This document shows positions 17,537 to 27,147 of a DNA stretch of 64,000 bases, one piece after another. Position 1 is the first letter of the stretch; each line of letters begins with the position of its first letter. Made by a program: the position numbers and the translations under genes. Under the pieces are notes generated by a model that was not told where the DNA came from, did not search any database, and saw only the letters and a program-made list of their open reading frames with translations. The DNA lies in the NCBI GenBank assembly GCA_023459055.1, contig JAEWVR010000031.1:248001-312000 (forward strand). The letters are read 5' to 3'. Source of the DNA: Fibrobacterota bacterium (GTDB taxonomy: Bacteria > Fibrobacterota > Chitinivibrionia > Chitinivibrionales > Chitinispirillaceae).

Positions 17537-18652
17537 TCAATCCTGGAAAATGTGCTTTACAACAAGCGTTCCAATTGCCACAAGCGCAATCCAGGTGATC
17601 CAGTTCATTTTCACCATTTCAATCCAGTATTGTCCCGATAAAAACGGCGCTGCCGAACCTTTTTCGTGACGACGGTCACCATTTCGCCGATCGGTAATGC
17701 GGCGTTCCTTTTTACTTTTTTCTTTTTTTTGATTATCGTCGTTATCTGTTTTTTTTGAAAACGGTCTGAAAAACGTGGTTGTGCGATACACCCGTTCCTG
17801 AAGATTAACCGAATCAAGATGATCAAGCATCTCCTCTACAGATCCATACCGTTCCTTCTTTTCCTTTTTCAACGCTTTTAAAATGATCAGTTCAAGCCGC
17901 TTTGGCGTGTCCTTTCGTTTCAGTGATGGTGGCAGGGGTAGCTCGTGTACCTGCTTGTATGCAACTGCCATCGGATTATTAGCTGTAAAAGGAGGCTTTC
18001 TGGTCAGCATCTCGTACATCACAATTCCCAACGAGTAAATATCTGTCTGTAAATCAGGTTTCTTTCCCTGAGCCTGCTCTGGTGACATATATTCCGGTGT
18101 TCCTACTGCTGAACCGGTAATAGTAATATCCGTTGATGTATAAATTTTTGCAATACCGAAATCGCTTAACCGCGCTACGCCCAATTTGTCAATAAGCACA
18201 TTCTGCGGTTTTATATCACGATGAATCACATTACAGCTATGCGCGTAACGTAACCCTCTGCAGATCTGCTTTGACAAATCAATAATCTGACCAATCGGCA
18301 GCATCTTGTTTTCAAAAATACACTTTCCAAGATCATAACCATCCACATACTGCATTGCGAAAAACTTTAACCCATCATCCTCGCCATACTCGTAAATATT
18401 AACAATATTCTGATGCTGCAACAGGGAAATCGCTTTGGCTTCAATTTCAAAACGTTTTGAAAACTCCTCATCCCTTGACATTTGTGGAGACAGAACTTTT
18501 AGCGCAACAATTCGATTAAGCGGTTCCTGAAGCGCTTTGTAAATATCGCCCATTCCCCCCTTACCAATCTTACTGAGAATTCGATAATTCCCGATATATG
18601 ATGGTATGTTCTCAGAGTTTTTCTGTTTTAAAATTTGTGCTAACATGCTCAT
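17537..18652 (-). CDS. Membrane-anchored Ser/Thr protein kinase
   Basis: Hanks-type kinase of the bacterial PknB/Pkn2 kind. All catalytic elements are present: glycine loop IGKGGMG (29-35), Lys52, HRD at 144-146 in HRDIKPQNVLID, DFG at 164-166 and GTPEYMSPEQ. The kinase domain ends near 290; a basic linker rich in Lys/Arg (RRITDRRNGDRRHEK) precedes one C-terminal transmembrane helix (WITWIALVAIGTLVV), so the kinase faces the cytoplasm with almost no external domain. No ligand-sensing domain follows. It is adjacent to yraN and tyrS. The start has only a weak AATGGA site. Confidence 0.92.
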   Translation of the reverse strand: MSMLAQILKQKNSENIPSYIGNYRILSKIGKGGMGDIYKALQEPLNRIVALKVLSPQMSRDEEFSKRFEIEAKAISLLQHQNIVNIYEYGEDDGLKFFAMQYVDGYDLGKCIFENKMLPIGQIIDLSKQICRGLRYAHSCNVIHRDIKPQNVLIDKLGVARLSDFGIAKIYTSTDITITGSAVGTPEYMSPEQAQGKKPDLQTDIYSLGIVMYEMLTRKPPFTANNPMAVAYKQVHELPLPPSLKRKDTPKRLELIILKALKKEKKERYGSVEEMLDHLDSVNLQERVYRTTTFFRPFSKKTDNDDNQKKEKSKKERRITDRRNGDRRHEKGSAAPFLSGQYWIEMVKMNWITWIALVAIGTLVVKHIFQD

Positions 18653-18742
18653 TCCATTGTAATATTGTCATTTGCTTACTTAAAGGTTACCGCGACAAAA
18701 GGTAATTCAATAGCCTCACCTTAAAATCACGCTGCTTATTGG

Positions 18743-19324
18743 CTATTTGCTGATAGTTCCGGTAATAATTGAAGCTGTTTCAGTCTCCGCGATTTTGAGA
18801 TCATTATTGATAACAGTATATTCGTATTTTCCTTCTGTTTTTGCAAAGTTCATTTCAGTTATAGCATTTATCAACCTTTTCTGAATCGTTGCTTCATCGT
18901 CAGTACCTCTACCCCGCAACCGTTTTTCGAGAATCTCCATTGATGGCGGCAGGATTAGAATACCAATTGCTTCAGGGTATGATTTATCAAAATTTTTTTT
19001 ACCGAAAACATCAATGTCCATTACAATGTGTAAACCTTGTGCAATCGTTGCGTCAATGAACGATTTCGGGGTACCATAATAGTTTCCGTGAACCTGTGCC
19101 CATTCTGCAAATTCATTCAGTTCAATACGTGCCTTGAACTCATCAACACTGTAAAAAAAGTAATGCACACCATGCACTTCCCCATCCCGCGGTTTTCGGG
19201 TTGTTGCAGAAATGGAGTACACCAGATTCGGAATTGTGTCTCTCAAATAATTAAGTATTGTCGTTTTTCCTGCACCTGACGGTGCTGAGAAAACAAAAAT
19301 TTTACCTTTTTTTGTCGCGTTCAT
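18743..19324 (-). CDS. gmk: Guanylate kinase
   Basis: Phosphorylates GMP to GDP with ATP. The P-loop SAPSGAGKTT (13-22), the GMP-binding segment RKPRDGEVHGVHYFF and the lid arginines in RLRGRGTDDEATIQKRL are all intact. At 193 aa it has normal length. Its ATG overlaps the TGA of the upstream small membrane protein gene (ATGA), so translation is coupled. No rpoZ or yicC-like gene lies next to it. Confidence 0.97.
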   Translation of the reverse strand: MNATKKGKIFVFSAPSGAGKTTILNYLRDTIPNLVYSISATTRKPRDGEVHGVHYFFYSVDEFKARIELNEFAEWAQVHGNYYGTPKSFIDATIAQGLHIVMDIDVFGKKNFDKSYPEAIGILILPPSMEILEKRLRGRGTDDEATIQKRLINAITEMNFAKTEGKYEYTVINNDLKIAETETASIITGTISK

Positions 19325-19551
19325 TGAAGTGATTTCCGTTTTTCGTCTCGTTTTTGTTCGCTTATCGCTGTTTGCTCCTCCATCAACTTTCTGACTTCCA
19401 GAGCCTCAAGCTTGAGTTCATGCTCCTTTTTCAGAAGATACTCAGTCTTGATAAGTACGTTGATAACATTGTTCAGGGTTTTACTGATAACCAGAAAAAG
19501 CGCAAACAACAAAAATAGTGTGATTGATGCAATAATCAGATGACCAGTCAT
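19321..19551 (-). CDS. Small single-span membrane protein with coiled coil
   Basis: 76 aa: an N-terminal transmembrane helix (ASITLFLLFALFLVISKTL) followed by an amphipathic charged coiled coil (EHELKLEALEVRKLMEEQ). GAGGT upstream and a 4-nt overlap with gmk argue that it is a real gene. No family recognised. The layout resembles small membrane-tethered scaffolds such as FtsB/FtsL, but that is only a structural analogy. Confidence 0.7.
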   Translation of the reverse strand: MTGHLIIASITLFLLFALFLVISKTLNNVINVLIKTEYLLKKEHELKLEALEVRKLMEEQTAISEQKRDEKRKSLQ

Positions 19552-19797
19552 AAAACCTCAATGTTTGTTGATACAACCTTTGACACATACAATATATATC
19601 GTGAATAGAAATTTCTCAAATTGATTATACTCCGTTCAAGACCAGAACAGGTGGGATCTTATGATAATGGAGTTTCATGTGCTAATTCAAACTGTTGAGA
19701 TAAATGTTTTACAATGTGTGTAACATTTAATTCTTAACGGCGTTTTTAATTACAGAAGAGCAGGTGACACTCTTAAACAATCAGCACGGAGGTAGGT

Positions 19798-20574
19798 ATG
19801 AACAGAAGATTCAATAGTCAGGCGTCAACAGAACCATCACACGAAAACATTGATCTGAAACCGTTTATCAATTTTCTCGTAGTACTTATTCCAGTACTGA
19901 TGCTGTCTGCGGAATTTGCCAAAACATCAATTAACAAACTTCATGTTTACAAAGAAGGTACAACCACCGATACCAGAGATACTGTTGAACCCATTATCAG
20001 GGAACAATTAAAACTTACCCTTTTTGTTACCGATTCCGCATTGACAGTTGCAACTAATTATGGCTTTATGCCATCAATGTATTATAAGGAATATGCCCAG
20101 TATGTTCAGAAAAATAACAGCAGGAATATCAATATTGTTCCAAACACTGAACCGGAAAGGAGGAATGCTGAAAACAAAGGTTACGAACTATCTGAGCTTC
20201 TTCTCTATGCCCAAAATGAGGATAAGGCAGTTAATCAGGCCTGTTATTACAAAGACAAGCTGCTTGTTGATATCAACATGAAACCAGTTACAGAAGTTAA
20301 GGAGAATATGGATCTCTTTTCAATTGACAATCCAGGAATTAAACTATCTGATATTGTAATAAAGAATATCGAGAAGAAGCCGCTGTCTGTATATGACAAT
20401 CTGCAATGCCTGCTGCTTCAGGCACACGAACGGTATGGCCAGAGTGTTGCAGACGGAAACAGTATAGTCATTGCATCAGACGACAGGGTAGTTTACGACA
20501 AGATAGTCCAGCTTATGGATGTGTCAAAAGCAAGCGGTTTTACCGAGATCTCAATTGCTAAAATACGGACCTGA
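19798..20574 (+). CDS. ExbD/TolR-like membrane protein without a visible ExbB partner
   Basis: A 258-aa protein with one N-terminal transmembrane helix led by IDLKPFINFLVVLIPVLML, which matches the ExbD/TolR pattern including the critical Asp ahead of the helix. The C terminus (SIVIASDDRVVYDKIVQLMDVSKASGF) matches the ExbD periplasmic fold. A long middle insertion (about 80-200) makes it nearly twice the usual 130-140 aa. ExbD works with the ExbB proton channel to energise outer-membrane events, yet no exbB or tonB is here. GGAGG precedes the ATG, and a terminator follows. Confidence 0.72.
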   Translation: MNRRFNSQASTEPSHENIDLKPFINFLVVLIPVLMLSAEFAKTSINKLHVYKEGTTTDTRDTVEPIIREQLKLTLFVTDSALTVATNYGFMPSMYYKEYAQYVQKNNSRNINIVPNTEPERRNAENKGYELSELLLYAQNEDKAVNQACYYKDKLLVDINMKPVTEVKENMDLFSIDNPGIKLSDIVIKNIEKKPLSVYDNLQCLLLQAHERYGQSVADGNSIVIASDDRVVYDKIVQLMDVSKASGFTEISIAKIRT

Positions 20575-20620
20575 GACAAACGGCAAATGAGTTTGACAGA
20601 ATAACATTATTCTCCCTGAT

Positions 20621-20655
20621 ACCACCGGAAAACATCCGCTGTTCCGGTGGTTTTT
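20621..20655 (+). terminator. Rho-independent terminator
   Basis: ACCACCGGAA (20621-20630) pairs with TTCCGGTGGT (20642-20651) over an 11-nt loop, followed by TTTTT. It ends the ExbD-like gene and overlaps the stop of the converging nuclease gene. Confidence 0.88.
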
Positions 20656-21997
20656 ATAGTACCACACTCATTCCTTTTTTGACAACAATCGATTCTCCAA
20701 GCCCTTCTTTCGTAAGTGTGTCACACAACCCCTGCGCTGCACTTTTTTCACCATGATTGACAAACCAGCGAATGGATTTTCCAGGAATAGCTTTTGCCCA
20801 TTCGATGAGTTCGTTCTGATCTGCATGAGCAGAAAAACCGTTTAATGTAGCAATTAACGCTCGCACTTCGCACATTTTGGTACCAATAATTATGTTTTGA
20901 TCACCATCAATCAACCGTCTTCCCAAAGTTCCTTCACCCTGATATCCAACAAACATTACAATGGTATTATCCTGATCAATATGATTCTGTAAATGATGTA
21001 CTACTCTTCCACCGTTACACATTCCGGACCCGGCGATAACAATAAACGGCGGGATTGTTTTACAGATTGACCTGGAATCCGATGATGTAATAACATGATT
21101 CAATCCTCTAAATTCAAGGGGAAGATCTCCTGAAAGAATCTGTGCCGTCGTTGGCCCGTCATAACAATCAGTATATTTTTTGTAAATCTGTGTAACCCGG
21201 TTTGCCATTGGTGAATCCACAAAAACAGGCAATGGCTTTACTTTTTTTGTTTCGACAAGATGGTTCAGATGGTAGAGCAGCTCCTGAGTCCGTCCGATAG
21301 CAAATGCAGGGATAATGATAATCCCCTTTTCTTTTATCGCCGAATCAACAATACTCCTGAACTCCTCAACGGTTTTCTCCCTGTTTTTATGTATTCGATT
21401 TCCATAGGTTGATTCAATGACCACAGCATGTACATTTCTTTCCCACTGAGTAAACGGATCCCGAATAATCGGTGTACGTTGCACCCCGATATCCCCAGAG
21501 AAAATAATCCTCTTTCCCTTATAATTCAGCAGTACATGTGATGATCCCAGGATATGACCGGCATCGAACAGTGTTATTTTTACATCACCAATTTCAATTT
21601 CCTGATTATATTTAATTCCCTGCACAAGCGTCAGCGTATCGTTCACCGCTTTTTCATCATAGAGTGAACCTCCGGAGTCATGCATCCTTACAGAATCGAA
21701 CCAGATTAATGCAGCAAGCTCCGCAGATGCAGCATGGGTAATAATTTTCCCTTTAAAGCCAGCACCTGGAAGTAACGGTACACGCCCGGTGTGATCCATA
21801 TGTCCATGAGTAAGTATCACTGCGTCAAGCTCTGCTACCAGGAATGGAAGCGGCCGGGTATTTTCCTCTTTGTCATTATCAGTTCCCTGAATCAGCCCGA
21901 AATCGACCAGTAACTTCGTGGGTCCGCACTCAACAAGCGTACAGGAACCGGTAACCGTCTCCGCTGCCCCATAAAAGGTTAATTTAATCTCAGACAT
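20654..21997 (-). CDS. Metallo-beta-lactamase/beta-CASP RNA nuclease
   Basis: 447-aa member of the CPSF-73/YSH1-like MBL-fold nucleases that process or degrade RNA. It opens with TFYGAAETVTGSC, carries the two-zinc motif HGHMDH (64-69), the DAGHILGSSHVLL strand, the beta-CASP segment (DSPMANRVTQIY), IAGSGMCNGGR and a final GFSAHADQNELIEW. All metal ligands appear intact, so it should be active. AGGGA lies 8 nt before the start. Target RNAs cannot be deduced. Confidence 0.92.
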   Translation of the reverse strand: MSEIKLTFYGAAETVTGSCTLVECGPTKLLVDFGLIQGTDNDKEENTRPLPFLVAELDAVILTHGHMDHTGRVPLLPGAGFKGKIITHAASAELAALIWFDSVRMHDSGGSLYDEKAVNDTLTLVQGIKYNQEIEIGDVKITLFDAGHILGSSHVLLNYKGKRIIFSGDIGVQRTPIIRDPFTQWERNVHAVVIESTYGNRIHKNREKTVEEFRSIVDSAIKEKGIIIIPAFAIGRTQELLYHLNHLVETKKVKPLPVFVDSPMANRVTQIYKKYTDCYDGPTTAQILSGDLPLEFRGLNHVITSSDSRSICKTIPPFIVIAGSGMCNGGRVVHHLQNHIDQDNTIVMFVGYQGEGTLGRRLIDGDQNIIIGTKMCEVRALIATLNGFSAHADQNELIEWAKAIPGKSIRWFVNHGEKSAAQGLCDTLTKEGLGESIVVKKGMSVVL

Positions 21998-22046
21998 GCT
22001 TTTTTCCCTGATGTTATTCTACATTTATTCGTTGTTGTTAGCAGAA

Positions 22047-22070
22047 AAGAGACGCAGGTCTTGCGTCTCT
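22047..22070 (-). terminator. Rho-independent terminator for the ABM-like gene
   Basis: AGAGACGCA (22048-22056) and TGCGTCTCT (22062-22070) form a perfect 9-bp stem with a 5-nt loop. Read on the minus strand it is followed by TTTTCTGC, which suits termination of the gene starting at 22490. Confidence 0.75.
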
Positions 22071-22127
22071 GCAATTGAATCCACAGCCACAACCTCCTGG
22101 CTTCTGGATTCTATTCACTAGCCTATC

Positions 22128-22490
22128 TCAGTTCCTGAACCCCATTTCGAGCCCGAAAAACTGTGGCTTTAACCCTTCAAGCGGTTTTCTTAATTTAACA
22201 AGTTCAGATTCAGCACCGTGAACTTCGAGGATTTCGATGTCAGCATACATTGATGATTCTTTGAGCAGTTCGCCGACATTGTCAAGATGTGTTAAAAGCC
22301 CTTCTGCGTTTTTGTATCCTTCACGACAGTGTACACGGTTACCATTAAAACTGAAACCATAATACAAACACTGTGATTCCGGTTTTGTTTTGTCAACAAA
22401 CCTGCGGCAAAGATCCCTGAACTCGTTCATTTTCCCGTCTTTAACTTTGAAATATGGAACGATTGAAACACATGAATCATTGGCAAACAT
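22128..22490 (-). CDS. ABM-domain (quinol monooxygenase-like) protein
   Basis: 120 aa with the dimeric alpha/beta-barrel pattern of the antibiotic-biosynthesis-monooxygenase family: a first strand SIVPYFKVKDGKMNEF, a helix LCRRFVDKTKPES, the strand LYYGFSFNGN and REGYKNAEGLLTHL. Such proteins are small oxygenases or ligand-binding dimers; no active-site claim can be made. A terminator lies downstream, so it appears monocistronic. Confidence 0.7.
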   Translation of the reverse strand: MFANDSCVSIVPYFKVKDGKMNEFRDLCRRFVDKTKPESQCLYYGFSFNGNRVHCREGYKNAEGLLTHLDNVGELLKESSMYADIEILEVHGAESELVKLRKPLEGLKPQFFGLEMGFRN

Positions 22491-22799
22491 GGTGACTCCT
22501 TTACTTGATGTGGTTGATAGAAAGATTAAGATTAAGGTTAAGATTAAGATTGAGGTCTTGGAATGAATAACCTACCTGACCTTAATCGTTTAATGTATTT
22601 ATGTAAATTGTGTGCTTTATTTGTTGTTATTGAAACGCTCCGCGTGATGAAAAAAATGAAGATATTCTTATATTGTTTAATATAATTCTGATGGATTTTT
22701 AATACAAGGTATTCGAATGGCAGGTGAAAAATCACCTTCGTGACAGGTAATTATTTGTATCGGGTGCAGAGTAGTTGAATCTATGAGAAAAGATTCATT
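22491..22799. repeat. Spacer with GATTAAG-type low-complexity repeat
   Basis: No gene is supported. 22515-22560 is made of AAGATTAAGATTAAGG-like units, partly answered by an inverted GACCTTAATC near 22579-22588. The same kind of sequence fills 62947-63066. Confidence 0.5.
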
Positions 22800-23102
22800 T
22801 TAACCAACGAGATTGATAAGTTCTCCAAGCATGCGGTCCTGCATTTTAAAAGCCTTCGCATTCATGGAGTACATGTTCTTATTATCGTTGAGATTTACCA
22901 TTTCCCGTGCAATATCATTTGAGCCAACTGCATTTTCACGAACCGTGGATACATTGGTTCCTACCGGAAACACATCTGTCTGAAGCGCTTCTTTGGGAGC
23001 ATATGGATCTGTATTTATGTTTGCAACGTTTTGAGCTGTAACATTTTGACGAATTGTCGCAGCATTAAGTCCTGATACTGATACATTTACTGACATATCC
23101 AT
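22800..23102 (-). CDS. Short flagellar rod (FlgC/FlgB-like) protein
   Basis: A 100-aa protein with the flagellar rod N-terminal pattern (SVSGLNAATIRQNVTAQNVANINT) and a rod-type C-terminal helix (NDIAREMVNLNDNKNMYSMNAKAFKMQDRMLGELINL region). It is shorter than FlgC (about 135 aa), lacking most of the middle. AGGAGG 6 nt upstream gives a strong start. No other rod or hook gene is nearby, so it may be a relic or a repurposed axial protein. Confidence 0.7.
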   Translation of the reverse strand: MDMSVNVSVSGLNAATIRQNVTAQNVANINTDPYAPKEALQTDVFPVGTNVSTVRENAVGSNDIAREMVNLNDNKNMYSMNAKAFKMQDRMLGELINLVG

Positions 23103-23202
23103 ACAAACCTCCTGAAAAGAGGGATATACTTATATTATATCGGTGGTAGTGTTAAAAATCAATGTAACAATCAGGATGCTATGAAACTGATGAATGGTGC
23201 CA

Positions 23203-25125
23203 TTACTTTCTGATCTCATCCAGTGCAGATTGAGCAGCAACCGATACGATAGGATCTGAAAATCCCCGACGTGCAACCTCTTCGAGGGCAGTGATCGAAC
23301 GTTTATCTTTGATCTCGGCAAGTTTATTTGCAGCGCGGATTCGTACACGCATACTGTTAGCATATTTAAGGTCAAGGATATACACATTTACCATGTCTAC
23401 TTTAATCCCGACTTCCTGAAGAATATTCACAGAGTTCCAGCGCAGCCAGTAGGCTTTATCATACACCCATATCCTGAAACTTTTTTCGTGACCCATATGT
23501 AACGAATAAACGATACAATCAACCATCTCCCTGTCAATTTCCTCATTTATAAGATACTCACGAAGTGCATCTTTGTAAAGTTCTTTTTCTTTACCGAATG
23601 CGCCCTTAAAACCATGTACTTTTTTACCCTCATCAATTTCCTCAACCGCGTCATCACCATCCTTATCCTTAAGTTCTATAATCGAATTAAGCACATGCGC
23701 ATGCGCCGCATAACGTTTGATCCTGATAAGTGCCTCAGCAATCTCCTGTGCATCATTGAGTTCATTACGTTCAATTAATGTACGGCACTTATTAATAAGC
23801 TGTGATGGAGTCCCTTTATGCCCGTCCTTGACAGCAAGATCCCTGAGAACCGCAGTATCTTCTTTACTTAAAGAAAAGTAATTATCATACAGGTAGTACC
23901 CACCTGACAGAACAAGAACAACAAATGCCAAAGCACCAGCCAACCGTTGCACTCGCCGGCTATATGCAATTCTTCTGACTGGAACACTTTTCAATACCAC
24001 AAACGCAGCGGTAAACGCCTTTTTAACAGTGGTCGTTGATTTATCTACAACGATTTTAACGGTCTTGTTTCGGGCTGTACTCGTAATGACATCATCGGTT
24101 TTTTTAATTATGTTAATCACCGGCTGAATAGTCTTGACAATTACAGAACCGGATCTAAAAATTCCCTGTGCCCCGACACTTCCGATGGTACATTTAGCAA
24201 GAAGCTCCAGGAATTCTTCGGCACTACGGACCCTGTCATCCCTTGACACCTTCAGCATTTTTGCAACAAGTTTCTCTGTATCACTGCTGATATCGTTTCG
24301 TAACTGTTTTATTGGTGTATACTCACCCATAAGCGTTGCGTACAGTGTCTGCTGAAGCGTCTCGCGGATAAAAGGATGAACACCGGTTATCATCTGATAA
24401 AATATTATCCCCAGTGAAAACAGATCACTGCGACAATCAACCCCGGTACCATCAATCTGCTCCGGTGACATATACCCCGGTGATCCAAGCGTCATCCCCT
24501 CCTGTGTCGCCATCGAAAATGGTGCCTTTATCACCCCGAAATCTGACAATTTTGCAATTCCGGTTTTCTTCTCGATCAAAATATTCGCCGGCTTAACATC
24601 GCGGTGAACAATTTTTGCATTGTGAGCGATTTTAAGCGCAGACCCGATATCATAAAGGATTGAACGAACTCTCTGCATATCAATTAACTGCTCGCGTTTC
24701 AACAGATCCTCAAGACTTTCACCATCAACAAATTCAAACGCAATCCACGGAAAACCGTTCTGCTCCCCGGCATCAAAGACAGTTACAATCGATTGATGAT
24801 TCAACTGCGCGGATGCCCGTGCCTCAAGGGTAAAGCGATCAACAAATGATTTGTGGCTATCACTATCGATGTTATCATCAAGTGAGATTACTTTTACTGC
24901 TACCGAACGCTGAAGTACCGGATCAAGTGACAAATACACCCGCCCCATCGCTCCTTTTCCAATGAGCTTAAGCGGCACATACCGTCCAAACCGCATATCT
25001 TCGGTGATATTTTCTTCAGAAGAAGTCTCTGGTTGCATAGTCTCTACAAGTAATTGATTACAAAAGCTGTTTGTCGTTTTTTCGAGTATATCTGATTCAA
25101 ATAGAATCTGTGGAGTATTAACCAC
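23203..25125 (-). CDS. Ser/Thr protein kinase with transmembrane segment and C-terminal helical-repeat domain
   Basis: Hanks-type kinase of 640 aa at most. Glycine loop IGKGAMGRVYL, HRDVKPANILIEKK, DFGVIK and GSPGYMSPEQ are intact. One transmembrane helix near residue 390-410 (LAGALAFVVLVLSGGYYLY) is followed by an extracytoplasmic region ending in HEAT-like helices (RIRAANKLAEIKDKRSITALEEVARRG). The start is unsure: GTG at 25125 has no ribosome binding site, while ATG at 25038 has a weak GAGA and would leave the kinase domain complete. It is divergent from the chemoreceptor gene. The phosphorylation targets are not known. Confidence 0.9.
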   Translation of the reverse strand: MVNTPQILFESDILEKTTNSFCNQLLVETMQPETSSEENITEDMRFGRYVPLKLIGKGAMGRVYLSLDPVLQRSVAVKVISLDDNIDSDSHKSFVDRFTLEARASAQLNHQSIVTVFDAGEQNGFPWIAFEFVDGESLEDLLKREQLIDMQRVRSILYDIGSALKIAHNAKIVHRDVKPANILIEKKTGIAKLSDFGVIKAPFSMATQEGMTLGSPGYMSPEQIDGTGVDCRSDLFSLGIIFYQMITGVHPFIRETLQQTLYATLMGEYTPIKQLRNDISSDTEKLVAKMLKVSRDDRVRSAEEFLELLAKCTIGSVGAQGIFRSGSVIVKTIQPVINIIKKTDDVITSTARNKTVKIVVDKSTTTVKKAFTAAFVVLKSVPVRRIAYSRRVQRLAGALAFVVLVLSGGYYLYDNYFSLSKEDTAVLRDLAVKDGHKGTPSQLINKCRTLIERNELNDAQEIAEALIRIKRYAAHAHVLNSIIELKDKDGDDAVEEIDEGKKVHGFKGAFGKEKELYKDALREYLINEEIDREMVDCIVYSLHMGHEKSFRIWVYDKAYWLRWNSVNILQEVGIKVDMVNVYILDLKYANSMRVRIRAANKLAEIKDKRSITALEEVARRGFSDPIVSVAAQSALDEIRK

Positions 25126-25291
25126 AACGTATAATATAATAAAAGCGGTGATCAGCCGTTCAATCTTCGAGCACCTCTAATCCCGACCTTTTATAAGTAT
25201 AAAAAATGTTTTTCCTGTTTACGAGCATTATGTCTCAATGTTACACTTATCAAACTCGTGAAATTTACATATACTTAACAAAGGAATTTAT

Positions 25292-27013
25292 ATGTTTAAA
25301 AATGTTAGTTTTAAAGTCATGCTCGCAGGTGGAAATATCATTATCCTCGTGCTTCTGATAATTATTTCGACGTTGTTGTTTACCAGTATCAATTCTTTAA
25401 TTGCCTCATCAAAATCGGTCACTCATACCCATGAAGTACTATCGCATGCGACAGTACTTGCAAAAGCAATGGTAGATATGGAAACCGGTCAGAGAGGTTT
25501 TATGCTGACAGGGAATGATAATTTCCTCGATCCATATGTTGCTGGTCAAAAAAAATTCGATGAGTATGTCATTGCAGCAGAAAAACTCGTTTCTGATAAC
25601 CCTGAACAGGTAAAACGTTTTGAACAGGTTGCAGCGCTAAAAGAGCTGTGGTTAAAAAATGCCGGTCAGTATGAAATTGATTTGAAAAGAAAAGTTGACA
25701 AAGGCGAACTTCCACCTGCTGCGTTAAAAAATGTTCTTGAAGGAAAAAAGATTGACGGCACGATGCAGTCGCAGGGATATAAAGCAGGAAAAGATATCAT
25801 GGATGATATTCGAGTGCAATTAACTGCAATTGAAAAGGTTGAACAGGAACTGCTGAATAAACGCTCACTCCAAGATACAAAGACCGCTTCATTTGCAAGA
25901 AATACAGCTCTTTACGGTACTCTACTATCGATTCTTATTGCTATAGGTCTTATTATTTATTTAACAAAAACACTGTTTAGTCAATTAGGTGCTGAGCCTA
26001 AAGATCTTCAGGAGATTTCGCAGAAAGTTGCAGGTGGAGATCTTAGTGTAAATTTGTCAGGCAGTAGTTACATGAGTGATGGTACCCTTGCAAAGTCATT
26101 CAGCGATATGGTTAAAAATCTGAAAAATCTTATATCGGCAATTGATATGAATTCCAGGAAAACGGGTGATAAATCAAGCGAATTAACCCAGGCAATATCT
26201 GAGGTGAAGAGATTATCTGATGATATGAGTTCGCGTTCAAGAGTTGTCGCAGCCGCATCGGAACAGGCATCATCCAACATGCAGAATATCGCATCAAGTG
26301 TTGAAGAAATCAGTTCATCAATAGCTACTTCCGCAACGTCTATAGAAGAGATGAGTTCAACCATATCTGAAATATCAAAAAACTGTCAGAAGGAATTAGC
26401 TGTTGCAAGTGAAGCCAACGAGAAAGCACTTTCTACAAATAAATTAATGGAAAATCTTGAAGAATCCGCTGACAAGGTTGGTTCAATCATTGAAATTATT
26501 AAAGCGATCGCAGACCAAACCAACCTGCTTGCACTTAATGCAACCATTGAAGCTGCTTCGGCGGGGGCGGCGGGAAAAGGATTTGCAGTGGTTGCTGCTG
26601 AAGTAAAAGAGTTGTCAAAACAGACATCAAAGGCAACTGACGATATCGCTACACAAATCAAAGATATGCGATCAAGCACCAAAAATTCTGTCCTGGCAAT
26701 ATCTGAAATCACCGAGAAGATCAATGAGGTCAATATGATTTCACACACAATTGTCAGTGCGATTGAAGAGCAGTCTGCAACGATCAATGAAATCTCCCGC
26801 AATATTTCCAATGTAAGCGAAGCAACTAACAACGTTTCCATGAATGTTCATGAATCAGCAAAGGGTCTGACAGAAATTTCATCAAACATTTCGGAATTTC
26901 ACCAATCAATAGAAACCATTACTTCAAAAATGAATCAGGGCCAACAGTCAACCAGCGATCTTACCGGTGTTGCCGGTAAACTCAAAGAATCTGTAGGTAC
27001 CTTTAAATTGTAA
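25292..27013 (+). CDS. CHASE3-type methyl-accepting chemotaxis protein
   Basis: 573-aa chemoreceptor with a transmembrane helix at 10-35, a CHASE3 sensor ([16 protein letters not shown]) in the periplasm, a second helix near 205-225, a short HAMP-like linker and a long cytoplasmic coiled coil. The signalling tip [15 protein letters not shown] is recognisable, but the conserved Glu after Gly is Ala426 (GAAG instead of GEAG). AAAGGA precedes the ATG. No cheA or cheW is in the window, so its coupling partner lies elsewhere. Confidence 0.93.
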   Translation: MFKNVSFKVMLAGGNIIILVLLIIISTLLFTSINSLIASSKSVTHTHEVLSHATVLAKAMVDMETGQRGFMLTGNDNFLDPYVAGQKKFDEYVIAAEKLVSDNPEQVKRFEQVAALKELWLKNAGQYEIDLKRKVDKGELPPAALKNVLEGKKIDGTMQSQGYKAGKDIMDDIRVQLTAIEKVEQELLNKRSLQDTKTASFARNTALYGTLLSILIAIGLIIYLTKTLFSQLGAEPKDLQEISQKVAGGDLSVNLSGSSYMSDGTLAKSFSDMVKNLKNLISAIDMNSRKTGDKSSELTQAISEVKRLSDDMSSRSRVVAAASEQASSNMQNIASSVEEISSSIATSATSIEEMSSTISEISKNCQKELAVASEANEKALSTNKLMENLEESADKVGSIIEIIKAIADQTNLLALNATIEAASAGAAGKGFAVVAAEVKELSKQTSKATDDIATQIKDMRSSTKNSVLAISEITEKINEVNMISHTIVSAIEEQSATINEISRNISNVSEATNNVSMNVHESAKGLTEISSNISEFHQSIETITSKMNQGQQSTSDLTGVAGKLKESVGTFKL

Positions 27014-27031
27014 GAAACACTATCGATGCGC

Positions 27032-27076
27032 CACCTCCCGCGTTCATGGCAACGCGTCTTCTCTCGCGGGAGGGTG
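27032..27076. repeat. GC-rich nested hairpin element
   Basis: CACCTCCCGCG (27032-27042) pairs with CGCGGGAGGGTG (27065-27076) with one bulge; inside it, CGCGTT (27039-27044) can instead pair with AACGCG (27051-27056). The two stems exclude each other. GC-rich sequence stands out from its surroundings. No T-run follows, so it could be a dispersed palindromic element or an RNA switch-like structure. Confidence 0.45.
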
Positions 27077-27147
27077 CTATTGATTTGTTAATCGTAACAA
27101 AAAGTAAAAAGAAAGTTGAGCAATCTTATCTGATTTGAATAAATCTT

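Noticed and set aside
22544..22735. 63-aa minus-strand frame
   Set aside because: It runs through AT-rich spacer and repeat DNA without a start signal.
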